From contig NZ_JAMXFD010000038.1 of assembly GCF_025370875.1 (NCBI RefSeq), forward strand, positions 1 to 48,473: a DNA stretch of 48,473 nt, given 5' to 3'. The translations under genes and the position numbers were made by a program. Shown piece by piece: positions 9,834 to 17,916 of the stretch (its first letter is position 1; the number at the start of each line of letters is the position of its first letter). The stretch comes from Laspinema palackyanum D2c (GTDB lineage Bacteria > Cyanobacteriota > Cyanobacteriia > Cyanobacteriales > Laspinemataceae). The notes beneath the pieces are model-generated. The model searched no databases. It was not told the origin of the DNA and was given only the letters and a program-made list of their open reading frames with translations.

Positions 9834-10481
9834 ATGGAAGTTCAAATTAAACAAATTATTCTCCAACCGGCTACACAATTCTTGATAACTGATGTTAGTT
9901 GGCCGATGTATGAACAACTGTTAGAGGAGTATGCTGAAAAACCGGGTGTGCGGATTAATTATAGTCAGGGGGTCTTAGAAGTTATGGTACCCTTACCGGA
10001 ACATGAAGATGATAAAATTATTATTAGTAACTTGGTGGAAGTTTTGCTGGAAGAACTCGACATCGAGTTTAGAAATCTGGCTTCTACTACGTTTAAAAGT
10101 GAAAAAATGCAACAGGGTTTAGAAGCGGATAGCTGTTTCTATATTGAAAATGAGGCAGCTATTCGCGGGAAAAAGCGGATTGATTTAACGGTAGACCCGC
10201 CGCCAGATTTGGCGATTGAAATTGATATCACTGCTCGAACTCGGTTTAATAATTATGAGGCATTAGGGGTGGGGGAACTGTGGCGGTTTGACGGGACGAG
10301 GTTGGAAATTAATGTGTTGCAAGGGGGAAAATATGTTCAGGTGAGTGAAAGTCCTCATTTTCCTGGGTTGCCTTTGGGTGAGGTGATTCCTCAGTATTTA
10401 GAGCAAAGTAAAGTTGAAGGGAGAAATAAAGCAATCAAGGCGTTTCGCGCTTGGGTGAGGGGGAGGACTGAGGGAAGTTAG
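9834..10481 (+). CDS. Uma2 family (DUF820) putative endonuclease
   Basis: This 215-residue protein belongs to the Uma2 family, PD-(D/E)xK-fold proteins greatly expanded in cyanobacteria. The pattern is clear: GVRINYSQGVLEVMVPLPEHE near the N-terminus, the core EADSCFYI, then RIDLTVDPPPDLAIEIDIT with the catalytic-type Asp and E-I-D, and ALGVGELWRFDG. Biological roles of this family are mostly unknown; transposon-related or defence functions have been suggested. The ATG at 9834 is fixed by a strong GGAGG at 9824-9828, so the upstream in-frame TTG at 9822 is not the start. It begins 38 nt after the PIN toxin gene and may share its transcript. Confidence 0.85.
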   Translation: MEVQIKQIILQPATQFLITDVSWPMYEQLLEEYAEKPGVRINYSQGVLEVMVPLPEHEDDKIIISNLVEVLLEELDIEFRNLASTTFKSEKMQQGLEADSCFYIENEAAIRGKKRIDLTVDPPPDLAIEIDITARTRFNNYEALGVGELWRFDGTRLEINVLQGGKYVQVSESPHFPGLPLGEVIPQYLEQSKVEGRNKAIKAFRAWVRGRTEGS

Positions 10482-10502
10482 GGCGTCGGTAGAGTAAAGG
10501 TT

Positions 10503-10569
10503 AGAAACCGGGTTTCTTAAACAAAATGTGGGTGATTAGCAACAGATTAAGTTAAGAAACCCGGTTTCT
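10503..10569. repeat. Inverted repeat with self-complementary 16-nt arms
   Basis: AGAAACCGGGTTTCTT (10503-10518) is repeated as its exact reverse complement at 10554-10569, with a 35-nt spacer. Each arm is itself nearly palindromic, so it can form two small hairpins or one long stem. This is the form of dispersed REP-like elements. It follows the Uma2 gene and abuts the antitoxin remnant. Confidence 0.75.
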
Positions 10570-10570
10570 G

Positions 10571-10645
10571 GTCCTAGCTTCTCTCCTTTCTTTGCAGGAA
10601 GTCTGGGACGATACGGCGGATGATATTTATGCTGAGTTACTCTAA
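10571..10645 (+). pseudogene. Remnant of an antitoxin C-terminus
   Basis: This frame reads to a TAA at 10643 and ends in QEVWDDTADDIYAELL. Many small cyanobacterial antitoxins of type II TA systems end in a similar W-D-x(4)-D-x-Y-x-E-L-L tail. No start codon or remaining upstream part of the gene is visible; the palindromic repeat at 10503-10569 occupies that place. I infer the 3' end of a decayed antitoxin gene. The fragment is short and the match could be chance. Confidence 0.25.
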
Positions 10646-11090
10646 AAAGTAAAGTGATTTGCGTTCCCTGTGGGTTTGGTGGATTTATCCAGTTCAATGC
10701 CGATCGCACCCCTGCATAAAAGCTCAGAAGTTGGGGATAAAGGCAATCCATAGGTGAACTGACCCTGCCTACAACTGTGCCTCTACTCAGTTCAAGGATG
10801 CCCTCGGAACCGGCAAAATGTTGGAAAATGATAACATTTGGAATCCTCGGAGATTTGTGGGGGGTAGGGGGAGAGAACCCGCTTGGGATGAGGATTGGCT
10901 GGATTTTTAAATGGGTCATCTTTAGGGCCTTGCTTAACAATTCGATATTCACTTTCAATGAAGGCAATGATAAAATACGGCAAACCTGTAGAATCAAACG
11001 GCTTGTCAGCGATCGCCTGTACAGTTTTGACTGTCTACTTATCCCGCCTTTTAACCGCAACCCCCGTATTTTGAACAGAGGACACTAACG
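10646..11090. other. Intergenic region before gltD
   Basis: I find no gene here. ORFs on both strands overlap one another and lack recognisable motifs. The part next to gltD holds a short dyad, ACAGT-N4-ACTGT (11021-11034), and TAAAAT at 10971, which may belong to a gltD promoter. Because gltB has its own terminator-like hairpin and the island intervenes, gltD probably needs a promoter here. Confidence 0.35.
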
Positions 11091-12575
11091 ATGGGAAAAC
11101 CCACTGGCTTTATTGAATTCCTGCGCGAATTACCGTCTGAACTGAACCCCCTCGATCGCATCGCCAATTGGGATGAGTTCCACCTGCACATGGAGGAGGA
11201 CAAGCTACGCACCCAGGCGGCGCGTTGTATGGATTGTGGCACTCCTTTCTGTCATACCGGCACTTTGATTAGTGGGATGGCAAGCGGTTGTCCGGTGAAT
11301 AACCTGATCCCGGAGTGGAATGACTTGGTGTATCGGGGTCTGTGGCATGAAGCACTCGATCGCCTCCACAAAACGAACAATTTCCCGGAATTTACGGGTC
11401 GCGTCTGTCCCGCGCCTTGTGAAGGGTCCTGCGTCCTAGGAATTACGAACCCTCCGGTGACGATTAAAAATATTGAAAATACCATCGCGGACAAGGGATG
11501 GGATGAGGGATGGATTACCCCGGAACCTCCGGAAAAACGCACGGGGAAAAAAGTGGCGGTGATCGGTTCCGGTCCTGCTGGATTGGCGGCAGCAGCGCAG
11601 TTGAACCGGGTTGGACATGAAGTGACCGTGTATGAAAGGGCCGATCGCCCTGGTGGATTGCTGATGTATGGCATTCCTAACATGAAGTTGGATAAGGAAC
11701 AAGTGGTATTACGCCGGATTAAACTCCTGGAAGATGAAGGGGTGAAATTTGTCTGTAATACAGAAGTCGGCAAAGATATCACGGCGCAACAACTGATGGA
11801 AGAGTATGATGCGGTGATTCTCTGTACTGGCGCAACCAAACCCCGGGATTTACCCATTGAAGGGCGGGATCTCCAGGGGATTTACTTCGCGATGGACTTC
11901 CTCACAGGGAATACCAAAGCGGTTTTAGACCGACACAAAAACGGTAGCTTTATTTCTGCTGAAGGCAAAGATGTGGTGATTATCGGGGGGGGTGACACGG
12001 GGACTGACTGTGTGGGAACCTCTGTGCGTCATGGATGCAACAGTGTGGTGCAGTTGGAAATTTTGCCGAAACCTCCCGAAACTCGGGCCTCTAACAATCC
12101 TTGGCCGGAATGGCCGAAGGTGTATAAGTTAGATTATGGTCAGGAAGAGGCAGCGGCGAAATTTGGGGCTGACCCTCGGGTTTATACCACCACGGCGACG
12201 AAGTTTGAGGGGGATGATAAAGGCCGGGTGAAAGCTGTGCATACAGTGGTGGTAGAATGGCTCAAGGATGAACAAGGCCGCTTTACTCCGAAGCCGGTTC
12301 CGGGGACGGAGAAGGTGGTTCCGACTCAGTTGGTGCTGTTGGCGATGGGATTCTTGGGTCCAGAACAGCCCCTGTTGGATTCCTTGGGATTAGAACGGGA
12401 TGGCCGCAGCAATGTCAAAGCGGAACATGAGCACTATACAACCAGTCTTCCCGGGGTGTTTGCGGCAGGAGATTGCCGTCGGGGTCAGAGTCTGGTGGTT
12501 TGGGCGATTAATGAAGGTCGCGGGGTGGCACGGGAGTGCGATCGCTACCTGATGGGAAATACGGATTTACCGTAA
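11091..12575 (+). CDS. gltD: Glutamate synthase (NADPH) small subunit
   Basis: The 494-residue GOGAT beta subunit takes electrons from NADPH through FAD and iron-sulphur clusters to the large subunit. The N-terminal cysteine motifs are present: CMDCGTPFC (C46, C49, C54), GCPVNN (C67) and CPAPCEGSC. They are followed by the FAD dinucleotide-binding [12 protein letters not shown] near residue 158, a second nucleotide-binding [11 protein letters not shown] for NADPH, and a C-terminal FAADCRRGQS-type segment seen here as [16 protein letters not shown]. The length is normal. The start is preceded by AGAGGA, 7 nt upstream. It matches gltB at 4091-8680, but the two are not adjacent, being separated by TA and Uma2 genes. 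It acts in the cytosol in ammonium assimilation. Confidence 0.96.
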   Translation: MGKPTGFIEFLRELPSELNPLDRIANWDEFHLHMEEDKLRTQAARCMDCGTPFCHTGTLISGMASGCPVNNLIPEWNDLVYRGLWHEALDRLHKTNNFPEFTGRVCPAPCEGSCVLGITNPPVTIKNIENTIADKGWDEGWITPEPPEKRTGKKVAVIGSGPAGLAAAAQLNRVGHEVTVYERADRPGGLLMYGIPNMKLDKEQVVLRRIKLLEDEGVKFVCNTEVGKDITAQQLMEEYDAVILCTGATKPRDLPIEGRDLQGIYFAMDFLTGNTKAVLDRHKNGSFISAEGKDVVIIGGGDTGTDCVGTSVRHGCNSVVQLEILPKPPETRASNNPWPEWPKVYKLDYGQEEAAAKFGADPRVYTTTATKFEGDDKGRVKAVHTVVVEWLKDEQGRFTPKPVPGTEKVVPTQLVLLAMGFLGPEQPLLDSLGLERDGRSNVKAEHEHYTTSLPGVFAAGDCRRGQSLVVWAINEGRGVARECDRYLMGNTDLP

Positions 12576-12590
12576 GTCTGAAAACCCTTT

Positions 12591-12634
12591 TGCCGCCGAA
12601 GGGAACTGCGATCGCAGGTTCAGCATCGGCGGCA
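12591..12634. terminator. Stem-loop downstream of gltD
   Basis: TGCCGCCGA (12591-12599) pairs perfectly with TCGGCGGCA (12626-12634). The loop contains a second palindrome, CTGCGATCGCAG (12606-12617), built on a HIP1 octamer. It lies 15 nt after the gltD stop. No T-run follows, so it may protect the 3' end or pause polymerase rather than act as a classical terminator. Confidence 0.45.
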
Positions 12635-12685
12635 TCCCCACCGGGATAAATTGAGGGCAGTTGCCTCTAATCTGCTAGATTTGCC

Positions 12686-12886
12686 TTAGTAACTATCCTC
12701 ACCGGGAACTTCATCCTCGGTTTCAACAGCTTTGGTTCCGGCGAGGTCCAACGAGGCATCGTGAATTGCTTGCCATAAAGAAATCAACTCAGTGCCGCTG
12801 AGGTCACTACTTTTATACTCTTTGACGGCCTCTTCTACTTCCTTTTGAGTATGCAGATGGGGCACGGTTTGGTTATCCGATGACAT
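12686..12886 (-). CDS. Small acidic protein of unknown function
   Basis: This is a 66-residue soluble acidic protein starting MSSDNQTVPHLHTQKEVEEAVKEY and ending in an acidic tail (ETEDEVPGEDSY). I recognise no family. It should form one or two amphipathic helices; there is no signal peptide, membrane segment or cysteine. The ATG at 12886 is preferred to an in-frame TTG at 12907 because GAGG lies about 10 nt upstream. It stands alone between gltD and a long non-coding stretch, pointing against gltD. The clean start and ribosome binding site support a real gene. Confidence 0.55.
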   Translation of the reverse strand: MSSDNQTVPHLHTQKEVEEAVKEYKSSDLSGTELISLWQAIHDASLDLAGTKAVETEDEVPGEDSY

Positions 12887-13472
12887 AAAACAACCTCTAC
12901 GAATCAAACTAACGACTTATGATTGAGGGATGGGTTGTGAATGAATGAGTAATTCTTCACCCATCCTGGACAATCCTGTTTCAAGGAAAGGTGGATAGGC
13001 AGGAACGCCTAAAACCTCTAAATCCTAGCCCCCCATTCCTACAGAAATATCCCTTTAGGATCGGGATAAAGTGACAGTTGAATGGGGATTCGCCGATTTG
13101 ACTTTATTGTAATCAAATTTCCTTAAAAAAAGGATTAACTGTTACATTTTTTCGCAATTCGTGATAAAAATTCCATAAAGATTTAAGAATTAGAAAGTGA
13201 TAACGTTAACCTTTAATGCTGCGATCGCCACTGTCTGCTCTCTAGGGCGTCGGTATCCGATGAGATGCCAACGACCAAAAATGGGGGTACTCGCCCAAAT
13301 TTTGGGCGTTCTGGGCAGATATTGGGCTAATACTGTATTGGTGTTCTCGGAGTGTTGCTGTTTTTATTTCAGGATGGGGTTATTTAGTATAATAGAGGGC
13401 GTCTTACAGCAGTTATTTAAGGGCATTAAGGACTGGCAGCAGCGTGCTGGCTGATAGCAAGGTGGGGGCAAG
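12887..13472. other. Non-coding region, mostly AT-rich
   Basis: An AT-rich block (about 13090-13190) may hold the promoter of the minus-strand small gene. A GTG-initiated frame at 13197-13454 would encode 85 residues but has no recognisable motif or ribosome binding site, so I do not call it. TATAAT-like bases occur near 13390 (TAGTATAATAG) but cannot be tied to a gene with certainty. Confidence 0.4.
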
Positions 13473-13601
13473 ATGCTCTCACTCCGGTCAAGAATTTTGG
13501 GATTCATGATGATTGCTGGATGGGCAATCTCAGGGTTTATACAGGGTGTTCCTGGGGAGATTGTCCTTCTCCACCGGGTGGGGTTATTACGCCTGAAATG
13601 A
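13473..13601 (+). CDS. Possible 42-residue hydrophobic small protein
   Basis: An ATG at 13473, preceded by GGTGGGGG about 5 nt upstream, opens a 42-codon frame ending with TGA at 13599. The predicted peptide has a basic start (MLSLRSR), a hydrophobic stretch (ILGFMMIAGWAISGF) and a basic end (RVGLLRLK), like a single-pass membrane peptide. A TATAAT-like sequence lies about 85 nt upstream. It converges with the P450 gene. I know no homologue, and an open frame this short may be chance. Confidence 0.2.
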   Translation: MLSLRSRILGFMMIAGWAISGFIQGVPGEIVLLHRVGLLRLK

Positions 13602-13670
13602 GGCGATCGCCTGAGTTTGGCAGTTCAGTTTACCGGAAAGAGGCGATCGCAATTTTTGATGAAAAGCCGA

Positions 13671-15053
13671 TTATTTGCGCTGCGTAACGCGCAATGCTAT
13701 ATCTCCGGCTGGAGCAAAAGTCACCCCGCGTCGAGCCGGGAAAATTGGGCGCGGGTTGATGAGTTCAAGGGAATAGTGGGACATAACCGTTGCCAGAACT
13801 AATTTCATTTCAAATAAGGCAAAAGCTGCTCCTAAACAGCGGCGGTTTCCTCCTCCAAAGGGTATATATTCATAGGGGGAATATTGCCGGTCTAAAAACC
13901 GCTCAGGCTTAAAGGTTTTGGGGTCAGGATAAATTTCCGGATTGTGATGCAATAAGTAAATACAAATGGTGAGCATCATTCCCTCGGGAATCTGGTAGTC
14001 TACTAAGGGCATCGGTTGTTTTGGAACCCGAGGAAATGCAAAGAAAAGAACGGGATAAATTCGCAGAGTTTCTGAACAAACCGCATTTAAGTAAGGGAGG
14101 CGAGTAATCGCTGTGGGGTCGCTTGTTTTGATATCAATTGATTGTAATTCTTGTAGCAATTTTTCACGAACATCGGGTCGGTAATGCAGCCAGTAAAGCG
14201 CCCAAGCCAATGCTGTTGCTGTGGTTTCATGACCGGCAAATAGCAGGGTCATTAATTCATCGCGCAATTCTACATCGCTCATCGGCTGGCCCTCTTCATC
14301 CTGGGCATTTAGGAGTAAACTGAGGATATCTTCTCCTGAAAAATTACCTTGGGCGCGCCGTTCTTGGATTTCTTGATAGAGTAGGCGATCGAGTAATTCT
14401 CGCTTGCGGAGGAAGTTGCCCCAGGGGCTCCAGGGTCCCAAATCTTTTTGGAGGGTTTTGAAGAAAAGAAAGACCGATTTAAAGGGAGAGTTAAAAGAAT
14501 CCAACATTTCGGTCAAAAGTTGGAGGATTTGTTGATAGCGATCGCCTTCTTTCAAGCCAAAGACTGCTCGCAAAATTGTTTCCAGCGAAACTTCTTGCAT
14601 GGTTTCCCTTGCTAAAAAAGTTTTGCCGATGGATTGGCGGGCGATCGCCTGATCGGCAATGTTACAAATTAACTCCCCATAGTTTCGCATTCGTTCCCCA
14701 TGAAAAGGGGGCATTAACAGTTTGCGTTGTTGCTTATGGCGATTGCCATCCAGGAGAATTAGTGAATTATCTCCGACTAAAGGAAGAACGAGGTCAAGAC
14801 CCACCCCGGAATCAAAAGTGTTTTCATCTGCGGTAAAAATTTGTTGAATAGCTTTCGGGTCATTAACCATGATCACTTCAGGAAATCGCCCAAAGCCAGG
14901 AACCAGAAAAAGCTCTCCATATTGCGATCGCATCTGGTCTAAAAAATCCATCGGGTTCAGAATCATAGACAGGCTATCCCAGAGAGTAGAACGGGCCGGT
15001 CCCTTGGGTAAATGAACCTCAGAAGCAGCGGGATGACTGGACAGTGAACTCAT
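13671..15053 (-). CDS. Cytochrome P450, CYP110-like
   Basis: This is a 460-residue haem-thiolate monooxygenase. The P450 landmarks are all present: I-helix AGHETTATALAWALY (oxygen activation), K-helix ETLR, the PERF motif (FKPERFLDRQ), and the haem-binding FGGGNRRCLG with the axial ligand Cys406. There is no membrane anchor or fused reductase, so it needs separate ferredoxin partners. The pattern resembles the CYP110 family, typical of filamentous cyanobacteria; reported CYP110 substrates include fatty acids and terpenes. The ATG at 15053 has an AGGA-type site. It lies 43 nt downstream of a Coq4-like gene on the same strand, so the two are probably co-transcribed. The substrate is unknown. 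Confidence 0.93.
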   Translation of the reverse strand: MSSLSSHPAASEVHLPKGPARSTLWDSLSMILNPMDFLDQMRSQYGELFLVPGFGRFPEVIMVNDPKAIQQIFTADENTFDSGVGLDLVLPLVGDNSLILLDGNRHKQQRKLLMPPFHGERMRNYGELICNIADQAIARQSIGKTFLARETMQEVSLETILRAVFGLKEGDRYQQILQLLTEMLDSFNSPFKSVFLFFKTLQKDLGPWSPWGNFLRKRELLDRLLYQEIQERRAQGNFSGEDILSLLLNAQDEEGQPMSDVELRDELMTLLFAGHETTATALAWALYWLHYRPDVREKLLQELQSIDIKTSDPTAITRLPYLNAVCSETLRIYPVLFFAFPRVPKQPMPLVDYQIPEGMMLTICIYLLHHNPEIYPDPKTFKPERFLDRQYSPYEYIPFGGGNRRCLGAAFALFEMKLVLATVMSHYSLELINPRPIFPARRGVTFAPAGDIALRVTQRK

Positions 15054-15096
15054 GGTTTATCCATTCCTATTTTAAATTCAAACTTTTGTCAGAAAG

Positions 15097-15753
15097 CTAC
15101 CTTGAAGGTAGGGCGGGGTCCGCAATTATTCCCGGAATTTCATCAACTGTTGCCGGTAATCCTAAGTTTAGACGCACCTGGGCGACGGGTTCCTGCCAAT
15201 GGTCTTCAAACCGATAACCGAGTAAAAAATCAGCCTGTTTTCCCAGTGCTTGTCCTTTCGCTAGATTAGCCCGGATAGCCCCGCGCTGTCGAGGGGCCAA
15301 AAGCGGATAGAGGATTTTAGCAAACGTGAGACTCACTTTTAGGGCGGGACTGTAATTTTGCGCTGCTGCAAAGGCTAAAACGCCAATTTCTCCGGCATAG
15401 CTGGTATCAAAGCCGAGTAAACAGTGGAAAATATCGTGAGTTACCGCATAGCGGAGGGCGAAGACATTGCGTTGGGCGATCGCATCGAATTCGCGGCTGA
15501 CATTAAAGGGTTTGAGTTGATTTTTTGTGAGATGATCGGCATATTCGCGCCCGAAAGTACCGGGAGGATATTGTAACAACTGTTCGACATTAATCTCGGG
15601 ATAGTATCCCGTTACCGATGCCAGTTTGGGGGCCAGATTTGGATGAGCTTTGGCACCCAAAGCATCCGCTTTTAACAGAGCAAAATCCCCTAATTTTCGG
15701 GATTTCTGGTAGAGTTGAAAGGCGCGATAGAGCGGTTTAACTTGAATACCCAT
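15097..15753 (-). CDS. Coq4 family protein
   Basis: This 218-residue protein carries the Coq4 signature HDIFHCLLGFDTSYAGE, that is HDxxH followed eleven residues later by Glu, which binds zinc in Coq4. Preceding segments (YYPEINVEQLLQYPPGTFGREYADHL) also match the family. Eukaryotic Coq4 is required for coenzyme Q synthesis and has been linked to replacing the ring C1 carboxyl group. Cyanobacteria make plastoquinone, not ubiquinone, so the substrate here must differ. It is the first gene of a probable two-gene operon with the P450 (43-nt gap), suggesting joint modification of a lipid, quinone or terpenoid. The ribosome binding site is weak. The family assignment is strong; the function is unknown. 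Confidence 0.8.
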   Translation of the reverse strand: MGIQVKPLYRAFQLYQKSRKLGDFALLKADALGAKAHPNLAPKLASVTGYYPEINVEQLLQYPPGTFGREYADHLTKNQLKPFNVSREFDAIAQRNVFALRYAVTHDIFHCLLGFDTSYAGEIGVLAFAAAQNYSPALKVSLTFAKILYPLLAPRQRGAIRANLAKGQALGKQADFLLGYRFEDHWQEPVAQVRLNLGLPATVDEIPGIIADPALPSR

Positions 15754-16011
15754 AGGGGTAAAACCCAGAGATAGACTACTGCTATTCTAATTCACAGCAG
15801 TTTGGAGCGGTGAGTTCAGTACCTGGGAAATCCCCAAGAGAAGAAGCGACGGGGAAACTATACTTTTTGTAAACTAGAGCAAAAGCGCGTTCACCCCTGG
15901 AGTAAAATTGGTCTCAACCAAAACAACCCACCCTATACCCAAACCCCGCGTATGAGGAGATACCGAGTCCCAAATCCCATGACATAGCAACTGATACAGA
16001 CCCTCAGAATC

Positions 16012-17916
16012 ATGAAAATCATTCTAGTTGAAGATGACGAACCGGCCAGTGCAGCCCTTTCCGTCGCCTTGAGAAAGCAGAACTATAGCGTAGAAGTGGC
16101 AGCAGATGGGCAAACGGCCCTGGAACTGGCCACCATGTTGGAATGCGACCTGATTTTACTCGACTTAGTAATTCCCAAACTTGATGGCATCAGCTTGTGC
16201 CGGAAACTGCGGGAACAAGGCTATCAAAAACCCATCCTGTTGCTGACGGCGAAAGACTCTCCCCAGGATATTGTCACTGGATTGGATGCGGGGGCGGATG
16301 ATTATGTAGTCAAACCCTATAATCTCTCGGAACTCATGGCGCGGATCCGGGCTTTGCTACGACGAGGGACAACCCCAGTCACCGAGACCCTAACCTGGTT
16401 AGACTTGTGCTTAAACCCCGTTTCTGGGGAAGTCACCTGGAATGGACAATCCTTGGGGGTGACAGCGACGGAATATAAGCTCTTGGAACTGTTTTTGAGA
16501 AATCCGCAACGGGTGTTTAGTCGCAGTGCCATCATCGATCGCCTCTGGTCCTTTGATGATTCCCCCACAGAAAATGCCGTAACCGTTCATATTAAAGACC
16601 TGCGGCAGAAATTCAAAGCCATCGGCATTGACAAAGACCCCATTGAAACCGTCTATGGACTCGGGTATCGACTCAAACCCGCCACCGAGCCCAATCCTGA
16701 GACCCCCGAAACTGAAACAACCCCAAAGCAGAAGACTCCCAACCCGGGGAAGAAATTACAAGCGATCGCCTCCATTGCCCAGATTCTGGAAAAATATCGA
16801 CCCCGGTTAAACGAACAAATTGCCCTCCTACGGCAAGCCTACAACGCTCTAGCTGAGGGAAAACTCACCAACGAACTCCAGGAACAAGCCATCCAGGAAG
16901 CCCATAAACTGGCCGGGTCCTTGGGTCCCTTCGGCTATTTAGAAGGCTCCAACCTGGCGCGGAAAATTGAATACCTGCTGATGTCACCCACCCTTCTAGG
17001 GACTTCTGAAACCGAGCAGTTGGAGCAACTGACCCGAGCGTTAAGCGAAGAACTGACCCAACCCCCAACCGAGAGCAGCCTAGAAATCCCGGCCCCTGCC
17101 AAAGGGCGGACCCTGCTGGTGGTTGACTCTGATCGGGCGATCGCCACCACCCTCAACGCCCAAGCTGCCAACCTCGGAATGGGGGTAGAAAGCGCCCTCA
17201 CCCTCACCGCAGCGCGTCAAGCGATCGCCCGGACAACCCCGGATCTGATTCTCCTGGATATCGCCTGTCCTGAAACCAGCACCTCCCCCGGGGAAAAAGC
17301 CGGACTGCGATGGTTGCAGGAAGTCAGCCACCAATTTCCCACCCTGCCGATTTTAGTCTTTACCGCCCTGGATAACCTCGCCGATCGCGTTGCCGTGTCG
17401 CGGTGCGGAGGACGGGGATTTTTGCTCAAACCCGCCTCCAGTGACCAAATTTTCAAAGCGATCGCCCAAGTTCTGCCCCCCAAAGCCACCCCAGAAGCCA
17501 AGGTCCTCATCGTCGATGACGACCCTGCCGCCCTTGCTGTCATGAAAGAACTCCTGCAACCCTGGGGACTCGAAGTCACCACCCTCAACAATTCCGAAAA
17601 ATTTTGGGAAATTTTGACCACCGTCGCCCCCCATCTGCTGATTTTGGATCTAGAAATGCCAAAATTTAATGGCATTGACCTCTGTCAAGTCGTGCGACAA
17701 GACCCCAACTGGGGGGACCTGCCGATTTTAGTCGTCACCGCTCACACCGATGCTCAATCCCTGCGCCAAGTCTTCGCCGTAGGGGCCGATGATTTTATTG
17801 GCAAACCGATTGTCGGGCCCGAATTAGTCACCCGCATTACCAGCCGGATCGAACGCGATCGCTTTCGGCAACAACTGGAAGCCCTCAAACACAAAACAAA
17901 AGAACAGCAGCCATGA
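16012..17916 (+). CDS. Multi-receiver response regulator: REC-winged helix-HPt-REC-REC
   Basis: This 634-residue regulator has five modules. REC1 (1-120) has Asp51, Thr79 and Lys101. An OmpR/PhoB-type winged helix (about 127-220) contains TATEYKLLELFLRNPQRVFSR and AVTVHIKDLRQKF. After a Pro/Thr-rich linker comes an HPt-like domain with His298 in EAHKLAGSLGPFG. REC2 has Asp416 and REC3 has Asp546, both with the conserved lysine. All phosphorylation sites look intact, so one chain carries the receiver, transfer and DNA-binding steps of a phosphorelay. It overlaps the next gene, a histidine kinase, by ATGA (17913-17916), so that kinase is the likely partner. It is transcribed away from the Coq4/P450 pair across a 258-nt divergent region; whether it controls that pair is only a guess. 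Target genes are unknown. Confidence 0.9.
   Translation: MKIILVEDDEPASAALSVALRKQNYSVEVAADGQTALELATMLECDLILLDLVIPKLDGISLCRKLREQGYQKPILLLTAKDSPQDIVTGLDAGADDYVVKPYNLSELMARIRALLRRGTTPVTETLTWLDLCLNPVSGEVTWNGQSLGVTATEYKLLELFLRNPQRVFSRSAIIDRLWSFDDSPTENAVTVHIKDLRQKFKAIGIDKDPIETVYGLGYRLKPATEPNPETPETETTPKQKTPNPGKKLQAIASIAQILEKYRPRLNEQIALLRQAYNALAEGKLTNELQEQAIQEAHKLAGSLGPFGYLEGSNLARKIEYLLMSPTLLGTSETEQLEQLTRALSEELTQPPTESSLEIPAPAKGRTLLVVDSDRAIATTLNAQAANLGMGVESALTLTAARQAIARTTPDLILLDIACPETSTSPGEKAGLRWLQEVSHQFPTLPILVFTALDNLADRVAVSRCGGRGFLLKPASSDQIFKAIAQVLPPKATPEAKVLIVDDDPAALAVMKELLQPWGLEVTTLNNSEKFWEILTTVAPHLLILDLEMPKFNGIDLCQVVRQDPNWGDLPILVVTAHTDAQSLRQVFAVGADDFIGKPIVGPELVTRITSRIERDRFRQQLEALKHKTKEQQP

Noticed and set aside
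10536-11088. Long opposing ORFs before gltD
   Set aside because: They overlap each other, lack recognisable motifs, and one runs through the palindromic repeat.
13197-13454. 85-codon GTG-initiated ORF
   Set aside because: No ribosome binding site and no family resemblance.
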